Shown: positions 24,398 through 32,547 of the stretch, one piece after another
Numbering within the stretch: position 1 is the stretch's first letter
Layout: every line of letters begins with the position of its first letter
Source: CAYZJV01 sp964478945
Lineage (GTDB): Bacteria; Spirochaetota; Spirochaetia; Sphaerochaetales; Sphaerochaetaceae
DNA length: 64,000 nucleotides
Assembly (NCBI GenBank): GCA_964478945.1
Contig: CAYZJV010000003.1
Coordinates: forward strand, 25,776-89,775
Direction of reading: 5' to 3'
Translations under genes and position numbers: made by a program
The notes under the pieces: generated by a model
The model's database searches: none
What the model was told of the DNA's origin: nothing
What the model saw: only the letters and a program-made list of their open reading frames with translations

Positions 24398-25012
24398 TCA
24401 TTCATCGAATGCGTTTTCCAATATCAGTTCGGTCCAACTGACCATCCACGTACGCAGACGATCGATCGACATTCCAGTTTCCAGGAACCGGCTGGCATCA
24501 TAGATCAAAACCTTCGGTTCATTCCCATCGATACAATTCAACATATCGACGATATCGGCTTGTTCGGTTCCGGTGCTTGCGAGTGTACCGACTGTCTCCG
24601 ATTTGCTCAAGGGTTCACCATGTGTGGTCGCCAGATGCACCATGGCTTCCAACGATGGTCTGATACCCACCCACTCGAGTCCCTCCGATTGCATCAGGAA
24701 CCTTGCGACACGATCCCAATCATCCTTTCCACCCGCAATGAAATGGGTTCCTTCCATACCATAGAGATGTTGTATGGCGCCAAGTGTGTCCGATTGAATT
24801 CCCTGTTCGGCCAACGATCGCCTATACCCTTCGATTATTTCCAATCCGATTGTGGCCACCACCAGAGTATCGCACCCATCATCGATAGCCGCCATGAAGG
24901 CATATCGGTCCGAATTGCCATACCAAATTTCAATTTTCCGTTTCGTCCCACAGGATGATGCGGTGAGCACAAGAACCACCAACAGCAACATGATGGCCGT
25001 CTTTCTACTCAT
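24398..25012 (-). CDS. Putative lipoprotein in the LCP-gene position, possibly a degenerate LytR-CpsA-Psr protein
   Basis: Protein of 204 residues with a hydrophobic leader ending in TASSCGT, a plausible spirochaete lipobox at Cys21. I do not recognise the mature part with confidence. Its place between yqeK and rsfS is where many bacteria carry a LytR-CpsA-Psr (LCP) cell-wall ligase, and the LGAIQHLYGMEGTHFIAGG segment resembles the LCP 'TVEkLLGIpIDhYv' region, but the conserved Arg/Asp catalytic pattern is not visible and the protein is short. The start overlaps the yqeK stop by four bases. Confidence 0.6.
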   Translation of the reverse strand: MSRKTAIMLLLVVLVLTASSCGTKRKIEIWYGNSDRYAFMAAIDDGCDTLVVATIGLEIIEGYRRSLAEQGIQSDTLGAIQHLYGMEGTHFIAGGKDDWDRVARFLMQSEGLEWVGIRPSLEAMVHLATTHGEPLSKSETVGTLASTGTEQADIVDMLNCIDGNEPKVLIYDASRFLETGMSIDRLRTWMVSWTELILENAFDE

Positions 25013-25593
25013 GAGAAGGTTCCCCCTCCGATGAGGTACACCGCCAAGGCCTGCGTGGTGGCTGCTCCCTCCTTTCCCTTGTGTTCCAAGTGGGCCAGGT
25101 GGCTCTCGACCACACGGAGACAGATTCCTTCCAAACTCTTGCTTTCAAGCAACGTGTCACGCTCGCCCGGATGCAAATGTCGCCGCAGGGGTTCCATGTA
25201 GTCGGCCACGAATAGCGCCGCACCAAGAAGTCCCATGGCCACCGATCCGATGGTATGCCAACGGATCGCCAACTTCACCGCTTCATCGACTTGTGGCATT
25301 TGCTGTTCCAATAGACGGGAAGCAACCGGTCCATGAAGCAACATTGGGTACCTGACCTCCTCATCCTCCATGGGAATGCCTTGTTCCTGTGCGTACGACA
25401 ACAACTCGCCATCGGTCCATTGACGGGCGACATCATGCCATACACCGGCAAGACGGGCCGAATCGAAGTCGGTGAATCCGGGGACATACCGCTGCAACAG
25501 GGCAATGGTCTCTCGTGCGGCTGATAGGCAATGTGAATATCGTGTCGCGCTCACCTGTGTCGCCACATAATGCTCAATCCGAGTAAAGTCCAT
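25009..25593 (-). CDS. yqeK: YqeK-type HD-domain nucleotide hydrolase
   Basis: Protein of 194 residues of the YqeK family, which hydrolyses Ap4A symmetrically. RYSHCLSAARET gives the first His, GVWHDVARQW the HD pair near residue 53, LHGPVA another His and RWHTIGS the next. ADYMEP near residue 133 completes the metal set. It overlaps nadD by 20 bases. The nadD-yqeK pairing is widespread. Confidence 0.93.
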   Translation of the reverse strand: MDFTRIEHYVATQVSATRYSHCLSAARETIALLQRYVPGFTDFDSARLAGVWHDVARQWTDGELLSYAQEQGIPMEDEEVRYPMLLHGPVASRLLEQQMPQVDEAVKLAIRWHTIGSVAMGLLGAALFVADYMEPLRRHLHPGERDTLLESKSLEGICLRVVESHLAHLEHKGKEGAATTQALAVYLIGGGTFS

Positions 25594-26194
25594 AATCTTG
25601 GATGTAGTGTACGACAGATTTCGGCATCAGGGAAGCAAGATGGGAGTATTCCACCTTGCCTTCTGCGAGTAGGCTTCTGATATGGGTTGAGGAGTCCTCC
25701 ATCACAGGGTTCTCCAAGAACCTCCCTTCAACACCGGGAGGGAGAATTTGGGGAGGTCGTACCGGAGACCTTCTGCAGATGATGAATTCAACTTCATGGC
25801 GCAGTTCCTCGAATCGATACCAGCGACGCAACCCGGAAAGCAGATCGTCTCCCACCACCATGCCTATCCGACCCTCGATATCGTACATGCGATAGAGTTC
25901 AGCCACCGTATCGAACATGTATGAGGTCCCACCCCTCTCGATTTCACACAATTCCACAAGGATGTCCACTTTCCTATCGTCGGGATAGAGGGATGGGTAT
26001 TCTTCCAAGGCCAGATGCAACATCCTGATCCTATCTTGGGTGGAAACGGTATGTTCGTGTTTCTTATGGGGAGGATTGGCTACCGGTACCATGAGTACGC
26101 GATCGAAATCGGTAAGTTCGATTAGGTGGTGCAACAGGTGCATGTGTCCAAGATGGACAGGGTCGAAAGTACCCCCGATCACCGCTGTTCTCAT
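25574..26194 (-). CDS. nadD: Nicotinate-nucleotide adenylyltransferase
   Basis: Protein of 206 residues that adenylates nicotinic acid mononucleotide in NAD synthesis. The nucleotidyltransferase motif GGTFDPVHLGH is at residue 7 and the C-terminal SSTHIR near residue 171 matches the family ISSTxIR. PVANPPHKK near residue 38 is the usual substrate loop. The ATG overlaps the obg stop by four bases. Confidence 0.96.
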   Translation of the reverse strand: MRTAVIGGTFDPVHLGHMHLLHHLIELTDFDRVLMVPVANPPHKKHEHTVSTQDRIRMLHLALEEYPSLYPDDRKVDILVELCEIERGGTSYMFDTVAELYRMYDIEGRIGMVVGDDLLSGLRRWYRFEELRHEVEFIICRRSPVRPPQILPPGVEGRFLENPVMEDSSTHIRSLLAEGKVEYSHLASLMPKSVVHYIQDYGLYSD

Positions 26195-27240
26195 GGCTCC
26201 TCACGATACTGCGCGTCGTTGTCCACGACGGTCGTGAATCCATCGTCCTGGGGATTGCCGGCATCGCCGACCAACCGTATGAACGCCTGTTTCACTCCAT
26301 CCAATCCCTCGCCTGTGATGTTGGAAAGTCCCAGGATGGAGAGATCGCTTCTCGCATTCCTCAAGTTCTCCAAGTGCTCGGCGGCTTCGGGATCGTCGAT
26401 CTTCGTCCCGATGACGACTTTCGGTTTGTCCAACAACTCGGGAGCATACGAACGGAGCTCCTCCGAGAGGGTATCGAACGCATCCATATACCGTTCGTCG
26501 GATAGATCGATCAGGAAGGCCAAACCCACCGTACGCGAGATATGGCGTAGGAATTTGAATCCCATGCCCGCTCCATGGCTCGCACCTTCGATGATACCCG
26601 GGATATCGGCAAGCACGATGTCGTGATCGTCATATCTGAACATTCCCAATTGGGGAATTTTTGTCGTGAAGGGATATCCCGCGACTTTTGTGCGGGCATT
26701 GGTAAGATTGTTCAACAGTGATGATTTGCCCGCATTGGGAAATCCAACGAATCCGATATCGGCTATCACCAACAATTCAACACCGACACGAAGCGCATTC
26801 CCCTTCTCGCCCGGCTGGGCGAACCGTGGTGTTTGTCGGGTGGAGGACTTGAAATGCCAGTTGCCCTGGCCTCCCCTGCCTCCCTTGAGGTACACCCACC
26901 GCTCTTCTCCGGTAAGGTCCTTTATGATATCGCCGGTCGATGCATCCTTGATCACCGTTCCGGGAGGAACGGGAATCTCCACATCCTTTCCATCACGTCC
27001 GAAACAACGGGCTCCCATGCCGTTTTGCCCGTTCTCCGCTCTGAATGTCCGTATTTGCTTCAGATGCGCCAAGGTGCGGAGGTTGTCCCGAACAACGAAC
27101 ACAACATCCCCGCCACGACCACCATCACCCCCGTCGGGGCCTCCCTTGGGAATATATTTTTCCCTGCGGAAAGAAACACAACCGTTGCCCCCGTTTCCGG
27201 AGGCAACGTCAATATAAGTCTCATCTGAAAATCCAAACAT
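26191..27240 (-). CDS. obg: Obg/CgtA GTPase
   Basis: Ribosome-associated GTPase of 349 residues. The glycine-rich Obg fold fills residues 1-158 (GGPDGGDGGRGGDV and related turns), and the G domain follows: G1 GFPNAGKSSLLNN, G3 DIPG, G4 GTKIDD. No C-terminal TGS or OCT extension is present, as in most Gram-negative forms. It follows rplU and rpmA on the same strand, the standard order. Confidence 0.97.
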   Translation of the reverse strand: MFGFSDETYIDVASGNGGNGCVSFRREKYIPKGGPDGGDGGRGGDVVFVVRDNLRTLAHLKQIRTFRAENGQNGMGARCFGRDGKDVEIPVPPGTVIKDASTGDIIKDLTGEERWVYLKGGRGGQGNWHFKSSTRQTPRFAQPGEKGNALRVGVELLVIADIGFVGFPNAGKSSLLNNLTNARTKVAGYPFTTKIPQLGMFRYDDHDIVLADIPGIIEGASHGAGMGFKFLRHISRTVGLAFLIDLSDERYMDAFDTLSEELRSYAPELLDKPKVVIGTKIDDPEAAEHLENLRNARSDLSILGLSNITGEGLDGVKQAFIRLVGDAGNPQDDGFTTVVDNDAQYREEP

Positions 27241-27268
27241 GTACAGTCCCTGGCGTTACCGCCGGCAA

Positions 27269-27523
27269 TTAGTCAGCTGCCTGAATCCGGACGTACTTGC
27301 GATTGTTGCGGGTATGGAACACAACTTCTCCAGCCGCCTTGGCGAACAGGGTGAAGTCTCTTCCGCAACCGACGTTTTCGCCTGCGTGGAATTTGTTGCC
27401 GTGCTGGCGCACGATGATTTCTCCGGCTTTGACCGCTTGGCCACCGAATCGCTTGACTCCAAGTCTTTGAGCGTTGGAATCTCGACCGTTTTTGGAACTA
27501 CCGCCACCTTTCTTATGAGCCAT
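27269..27523 (-). CDS. rpmA: 50S ribosomal protein L27 (bL27)
   Basis: Protein of 84 residues. It begins MAHKKGGGSSKNGRDS, the unextended N-terminus that reaches the peptidyl-transferase centre, so no Prp protease processing is expected and no prp gene lies between rplU and rpmA. The GGQAVKAGEIIVRQ block is conserved. It follows rplU by 11 bases. Confidence 0.98.
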   Translation of the reverse strand: MAHKKGGGSSKNGRDSNAQRLGVKRFGGQAVKAGEIIVRQHGNKFHAGENVGCGRDFTLFAKAAGEVVFHTRNNRKYVRIQAAD

Positions 27524-27534
27524 TGCCTATCTCC

Positions 27535-27846
27535 TTACGCCTTAATCTCTTTGATCGTGAGCATCGAATACTTCTGGCGATGGCCTTGTGTTCTTCGGTA
27601 ACCCTTTCTGCGGTGGAACTTGAAGATTTTGATTTTCTCACCCTTCACAACATCGCCCAATGTGGCAACCACTTTCGCTCCCTCGACATACGGGGTACCG
27701 AACACGGATTTCTCACCGTCTGCAATTGCAACAACTGTATCGAACTCCAGCTCTTTGCCAGACTCCATATCGATCTTATCGACCTTCAAAGTCGCGCCTT
27801 CTTGCGCCTTGTACTGCTTGCCAAGAATCTCTACCAGTGCGTACAT
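27535..27846 (-). CDS. rplU: 50S ribosomal protein L21 (bL21)
   Basis: Protein of 103 residues. YALVEILGKQYK at the start, the central GTPYVEGAKV and the C-terminal FKFHRRKGYRRTQGHRQ RNA-binding block are typical. It heads the rplU-rpmA-obg-nadD-yqeK run. The 81 bases upstream, back to argS on the same strand, show no clear terminator, so argS may read into it. Confidence 0.98.
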   Translation of the reverse strand: MYALVEILGKQYKAQEGATLKVDKIDMESGKELEFDTVVAIADGEKSVFGTPYVEGAKVVATLGDVVKGEKIKIFKFHRRKGYRRTQGHRQKYSMLTIKEIKA

Positions 27847-27927
27847 GTGTATACATCCTTACTTCAAAAATATGCAGGCTCCCTTATACCACAACGAATC
27901 GATAATGGCAAGAGGTGCCCATCGACT

Positions 27928-29700
27928 CTACATGGATTCCAAGAAAGGAATTCCCACCAAAGCATACGCGTTGCGGAACACCTGGAGCACCATGGCTACC
28001 AAGGCGACCCGAGCCCTTACCAATGGTGCGGAGGGTGCCTTGAGCACCGGGTGGTCGTGATAATATTTGCTGAACAGGCGGGAAAGGTCATAGAGGAAGG
28101 CGGTTACCGCGGAGGGATTCAGATCCCTCCCCGCCTCCTCGACCACTTCCCCGAAAGAAGCGACCATCTTCAACAATTCCCGTTCCTCCTGCAAGGACAG
28201 AAGGGAACCGTCGAATCCGATGCCTTCATACTCCGTTTCCACTTCGGCGAACTTGCGCATCATGCTGCTGATCCTTGCACCCATATATTGCAGATAGGGT
28301 CCGGTGTTGCCGCTGAATGAAATGGATTCGGAGGGATTGAACACCATATCCTTCATCGGATTGGTCTGAAGGAGAAAATAGTTCAACGCACCCAAGGCGA
28401 TCGCCTCACTCGTTGCCTGGACATCCCCAACGGCCTCCTCTCGTCCCTTTTCCATGATCTCAGTCTTCGCAAGATGCGTCAGTTGGGCGAACAAATCGTC
28501 GGCATCGACCACCGTACCTTCCCGGCTTTTCATTTTGCCCTCGGGAAGGTTCACCATGCCGTAGGCGAGATGATGCAGATCCTTCGCCCAAGGATATCCA
28601 AGTTTGTCCAGGACATGGAACAGGACCTTGAAATGGTAGGTCTGTTCACTCGCCACCACATAAATGAGCATATCGAACGGCCAATCCTCATGTCTGGCGA
28701 TCGCCGTCCCAATGTCTTGGGTAAGGTACAGCGATGTGCCGTCCTTTCTCAACAGTACCTTCTTGTCGAGTTTGATCTCATCAAGATCGATCCAGACGGA
28801 GCCGTCGTGTTCCCGATAGAAGACTCCCTTGTCCAATCCGTCGAGCACCTTGTCCTTTCCGAGCATATAGGTATCGCTCTCATAGTAGAAGTGATCGAAC
28901 GATACCCCGGTCTTCGCATAGGTTTCCCCCACTCCATCAAGTGTCCATTTGTTCATTAGATTCCACAATGAAAGCACTTCGGGATCGCCATCCTCCCACT
29001 GCTGCAACATCTTCTGCGCCTGTTCGGTGGCAGTGGGATCCTCCTTCTCCCATTGTGCGAAGCGGACATAGTACTTGCCCACCAGGTGATCTCCTTTCAT
29101 TCCTGAGCTTTCGGGAGTCTCTTTGTTGCCGAACTTTTGGTAGGCGAGCATCGATTTGCAGATATGGACACCGCGATTGTTGATGAGGTTCACCTTCCTC
29201 ACCTCGGCTCCATTGGCCTTGAGAATGGCACTGATACTCTCCCCGATCGAGTCGTTCCTGAGATGTCCCAGATGCAACGGCTTGTTGGTGTTGGGACAGC
29301 TGAATTCCACCATGACCCTTCTTCCGGCCAACATGGTGGAATTCCCGTAGTCATCTCCCTTCTCCAAGACTTCACCATACAGTGTGTTTGCCATTTCCGA
29401 GATATCGATACGAACATTGAGGTAGGGACCTGCGACGAGCAATTCTCCTTCGGGGAGATCGGTTCGTTTCTCCAAGCGCTCGCACAACAGCCCGGCCAAC
29501 TTGTGGGGAGCGGTACGGAAGGTCTTTGCATATGCGAACAGGGGGAATGCGATGTCTCCCAGCTCCGGTTTCGGTGGTTTCTGCACCACAAGTTCACCGA
29601 GTTCGGCAATTTGCATTCCTGCGGTTGCCATCTCATTCGCATAGGCTTCAATCTCACGTCCCACCAACGTTTTCCATGTATCCCGCAATTGTCGCATCAT
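27928..29700 (-). CDS. argS: Arginyl-tRNA synthetase
   Basis: Class I synthetase of 590 residues. The N-terminal Add-1 domain with GDIAFPLF precedes the HIGH equivalent LHLGHLRND (about residue 135); the KMSKS-like loop reads GKMKSREGTVV (about 390) and the C-terminal anticodon domain includes LLQTNP and the closing ALVGIPFLESM. I use the ATG at 29700, where GGAG lies nine bases upstream; other in-frame ATGs upstream (for example 29715) lack a ribosome site and a further ATG directly follows. Confidence 0.95.
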   Translation of the reverse strand: MMRQLRDTWKTLVGREIEAYANEMATAGMQIAELGELVVQKPPKPELGDIAFPLFAYAKTFRTAPHKLAGLLCERLEKRTDLPEGELLVAGPYLNVRIDISEMANTLYGEVLEKGDDYGNSTMLAGRRVMVEFSCPNTNKPLHLGHLRNDSIGESISAILKANGAEVRKVNLINNRGVHICKSMLAYQKFGNKETPESSGMKGDHLVGKYYVRFAQWEKEDPTATEQAQKMLQQWEDGDPEVLSLWNLMNKWTLDGVGETYAKTGVSFDHFYYESDTYMLGKDKVLDGLDKGVFYREHDGSVWIDLDEIKLDKKVLLRKDGTSLYLTQDIGTAIARHEDWPFDMLIYVVASEQTYHFKVLFHVLDKLGYPWAKDLHHLAYGMVNLPEGKMKSREGTVVDADDLFAQLTHLAKTEIMEKGREEAVGDVQATSEAIALGALNYFLLQTNPMKDMVFNPSESISFSGNTGPYLQYMGARISSMMRKFAEVETEYEGIGFDGSLLSLQEERELLKMVASFGEVVEEAGRDLNPSAVTAFLYDLSRLFSKYYHDHPVLKAPSAPLVRARVALVAMVLQVFRNAYALVGIPFLESM

Positions 29701-29799
29701 AATCGTATTCTCCATAGGAATGGACTGGTTCACAACGGATCCATCCATCACAGCCACTATACGGAAATTGGGCTCTGTGCTTCAAGGGGATGGCGCTTC

Positions 29800-29828
29800 T
29801 TGAGCAAACCTTTCGGTTGGTGTATCCT
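29800..29828 (+). promoter_or_regulatory. Predicted promoter of cysE
   Basis: TTGAGC (29800-29805), 17 bases, TATCCT (29823-29828), then GAGGAG and the ATG at 29863. Confidence 0.5.
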
Positions 29829-29862
29829 TTTCCACAGACCGATTCGGTGAGGAGTTCCCTTC

Positions 29863-30819
29863 ATGGACGACGGAAATACGAATTACGCCACACATCTCGA
29901 TTCCTATCTCAACAGCTTCGACCGCTATGGACAATCGAATTTCATGAGCTTCAGACCAATTCCTTCGATGACCGAGATTGAACGTATCGTTGAGGATTTC
30001 ATGGAATTGCTGTTTCCCGGCAGAAGCGGCAGGAGGGTGCTCTCCGACGATTGCATCAGGGAAATCGTGGCGAACCTACTCAATCGAATCGGAGAAAATC
30101 TCGAGAAGCAGATCTATCTCGCATGGTATCATGAGAATACCCTCAATCTTCCCGACAATGTCTTTGATCCCTACCATGAATTGGCGACCCATGCGGTGGA
30201 CAGATTGTTCGCAGCCCTGCCCTCGCTCAGAACCATGATGAAGGAAGATGCGAAAAGTGCCTTTGATGGCGATCCGGCGGCAACTTCGATACAGGAGACA
30301 CTCATCAGCTATCCTGGTATAAGGGCCCTCACCATCCATCGCATTGCCCACTTCCTCTACGTTGAGAAGGTACCTTTGGTACCCAGGATGCTCAGCGAGA
30401 CCGTCCACAAGCAGACCGGCATCGATATCCATCCCGGAGCCACGATAGGCCGCTGCCTGTTCATCGACCATGGAACAGGAGTGGTGATTGGAGAGACTTC
30501 GGTGATAGGCAACCAAGTGAAGATTTACCAAGGGGTTACCCTCGGTGCCTTGAGCTTTCCCAAGGATGCCTGCGGAAGCCTTATCCGGGGAGCAAAGCGA
30601 CATCCCACCTTGAAGGATCGGGTAACCGTCTACGCCAATGCCACCTTGTTGGGGGACATCACCATAGGGGAGAATACCATCGTGGGTTCGAACACATGGA
30701 TACGGCATGATGTTCCCGCCAACACGTTGGTGCAGAATGAAGAACCGAGGAACATCATGCGACAAATCACCCCTCGACCCGGACAAGCCGATTGCGAGGG
30801 GAACAGTGGAAACAATTGA
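29863..30819 (+). CDS. cysE: Serine O-acetyltransferase
   Basis: Protein of 318 residues that acetylates serine for cysteine synthesis. It belongs to the long form with an extended N-terminal helical region (to about 150) seen in Bacteroides-, plant- and protist-type enzymes. The left-handed beta-helix carries IDIHPGATIG (His catalytic), FIDHGTGVVIGE and the GALSFPKDACG loop, then RHPTLKDRVTVYANA. The C-terminus is polar and presumably free to contact cysteine synthase, though the usual final Ile is replaced by Asn-Asn, so complex formation is doubtful. Six bases separate it from the convergent regulator. Confidence 0.95.
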   Translation: MDDGNTNYATHLDSYLNSFDRYGQSNFMSFRPIPSMTEIERIVEDFMELLFPGRSGRRVLSDDCIREIVANLLNRIGENLEKQIYLAWYHENTLNLPDNVFDPYHELATHAVDRLFAALPSLRTMMKEDAKSAFDGDPAATSIQETLISYPGIRALTIHRIAHFLYVEKVPLVPRMLSETVHKQTGIDIHPGATIGRCLFIDHGTGVVIGETSVIGNQVKIYQGVTLGALSFPKDACGSLIRGAKRHPTLKDRVTVYANATLLGDITIGENTIVGSNTWIRHDVPANTLVQNEEPRNIMRQITPRPGQADCEGNSGNN

Positions 30820-30825
30820 GCGGTC

Positions 30826-31587
30826 TCAACGATCCTGGATTGATGAGATGTACTCCGATGGAGTCATCCCGGCATATCTTTTGAAGACCTTGCTGAAATA
30901 GTTGCTGTCGTTGAAGCCCAGGAGTTCCGAAATCTCCTTGATGGAAGTTTTTCCATCCTCGAAGTAGAGCTTGGCCAATCCGATCCTTTGCTTGCTCACA
31001 TAGGCTGGAATCGACATCCCGGTCTCTTTCTTGAACTTCCTTGAGATGTGCGAGATATGGGTGTTGTGCATCTTTCCCAACTGTTCGATCCGCACATCCT
31101 CGGTCAAGTGGACCGTGAGATAGGTCACGATCTTCTTGATCATGGGGCTGTAGCTGTTGACCGAGAACTCCAGTACTGCATTCGCGTAATCGATCGCTAT
31201 CTGGGAATACAATACATCGTGCAGGTACGTGACCGATACTGCATTTTCGATCATGAGCGCATACTTGTTAGCCAAACTGTGGAGGTACAGCGGTTGCACT
31301 CCTCCCTGTCTGGCCGAGAATCGGCACAACGCATTCAAGGAAATCAATTCATTCTTGCAGCAACGCAACGCTTCGGTCGCACTGTCCTTCCCACAACATA
31401 CCTGATCGCCGAATAATTTTCGACGCATATCGAGCAGGTCCTCCACTTTGTAGGGATTGCCCCACTTCACGGCATGCAACAATTCCTGTTCCAATTCATA
31501 CCGGCGTTCTATCTGTACCATGTTCAAGGAATCGGGCATGAATCCATTCGCTCTCTCTTCCTGATCGGCATCCTTCTTTTCTTCCAT
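30826..31587 (-). CDS. AraC-family transcriptional regulator
   Basis: Regulator of 253 residues. The N-terminal part (to about 150) contains a Cys-rich segment (DQVCCGKDS and ALRCCKNE) and resembles the alpha-helical domain of Firmicute YesN-like regulators rather than a cupin. The C-terminal AraC domain has both helix-turn-helix units, ending GFNDSNYFSKVFKRYAGMTPSEY. The ATG at 31587 has AAGGTG upstream and is preferred to one 16 codons earlier. It is transcribed away from the D-mannonate oxidoreductase gene, its most likely target. Confidence 0.88.
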   Translation of the reverse strand: MEEKKDADQEERANGFMPDSLNMVQIERRYELEQELLHAVKWGNPYKVEDLLDMRRKLFGDQVCCGKDSATEALRCCKNELISLNALCRFSARQGGVQPLYLHSLANKYALMIENAVSVTYLHDVLYSQIAIDYANAVLEFSVNSYSPMIKKIVTYLTVHLTEDVRIEQLGKMHNTHISHISRKFKKETGMSIPAYVSKQRIGLAKLYFEDGKTSIKEISELLGFNDSNYFSKVFKRYAGMTPSEYISSIQDR

Positions 31588-31679
31588 AATTATCACCTTG
31601 TGTAAAAGAATAGCTATCTTTGCAGTGAAAAGCAAGGAAATTATGGGGTAGCACCCTTCTGTACAGTAAAAAAAATTGC

Positions 31680-31685
31680 TATCAT
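31680..31685 (+). promoter_or_regulatory. Candidate -10 of the D-mannonate oxidoreductase gene
   Basis: TATCAT at 31680-31685 is five of six to consensus, but no good -35 lies upstream. That is the usual state of an activator-dependent promoter and fits control by the divergent AraC gene. Confidence 0.35.
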
Positions 31686-31713
31686 CAAGGTATCACCGTT
31701 CAGGAGGATTGCA

Positions 31714-32547
31714 ATGAACAAAGGCATGGAAGGAAAAATAGTCGTTATCACTGGAGCAGGTGGAGTACTCTGCCGTGAGTTCGCCCGCCATATCGCAGCA
31801 CTTGGAGCCAAAGTGGCACTACTGAACAGAACCTTTTCCAAAGTGGAAAAAATTGCCGAAGAAATCACCGCGGCCGGCCATATCGCCAAACCCTACCAAG
31901 TCGATGTGCTCGATAAAAAAATGCTCGCGGATGTCCATAAACAGGTGAAAAAGGATCTTGGGCCATGCGATGTGTTGATCAATGGAGCAGGCGGCAACAT
32001 GAACGATGCGAATACGGCGATTGAATACCATGAGATGGAAGGGAACGAAGAAATGCGCTCATTCTTCGATCTGAAGGAAGAGGCTATCCAAGGGGTATTC
32101 AACCTCAACTATATCGGTACCTTCCTTCCCACCCAGGAATTCGTCACCGACATGGTTGGCAGGGAGGGCTGTTGTGTGCTCAACGTCTCCTCGATGTCGT
32201 CCTACCATCCCCTTACGAAGGTGATGGGTTACTCGGCGGCGAAAGCTGCGGTCAACAATCTTACAGAATGGTTGGCGGTCCACTTTTCCCATGTGGGTAT
32301 CCGGGTGAATGCGCTTGCCCCGGGATTCTTCGCCACAGACCAGAACCGCAGCCTGCTCTTCGATGAAGAGGGCAACCCCACCGCGAGGTCGAAGAAGATC
32401 ATCGACAACACACCGATGGGTCGCTTCGGAGTACCCGAGGATTTGCTTGGAACGGTGGAATATCTGATCGACAGCACGGCCTCCGGTTTCGTGACCGGTG
32501 TGGTCATACCCGTGGATGGAGGATTCAACGCCTACTCCGGCGTATGA
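31714..32547 (+). CDS. SDR-family D-mannonate oxidoreductase (fructuronate reductase)
   Basis: Short-chain dehydrogenase of 277 residues. TGAGGVLCREFA is the nucleotide-binding turn, NGAGGN follows, SSMSSYHPLTKVMGYSAAKAA carries the catalytic Ser-Tyr-Lys, and APGFFATDQNR and FVTGVVIPVDGGFNAYSG match the YjmF/UxuB-like SDR subgroup that reduces fructuronate to mannonate in glucuronate breakdown. AGGAGG precedes the ATG at 31714. No uxuA or transporter gene is adjacent. Its 3' end overlaps the convergent mtaB by 16 bases. Confidence 0.88.
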   Translation: MNKGMEGKIVVITGAGGVLCREFARHIAALGAKVALLNRTFSKVEKIAEEITAAGHIAKPYQVDVLDKKMLADVHKQVKKDLGPCDVLINGAGGNMNDANTAIEYHEMEGNEEMRSFFDLKEEAIQGVFNLNYIGTFLPTQEFVTDMVGREGCCVLNVSSMSSYHPLTKVMGYSAAKAAVNNLTEWLAVHFSHVGIRVNALAPGFFATDQNRSLLFDEEGNPTARSKKIIDNTPMGRFGVPEDLLGTVEYLIDSTASGFVTGVVIPVDGGFNAYSGV

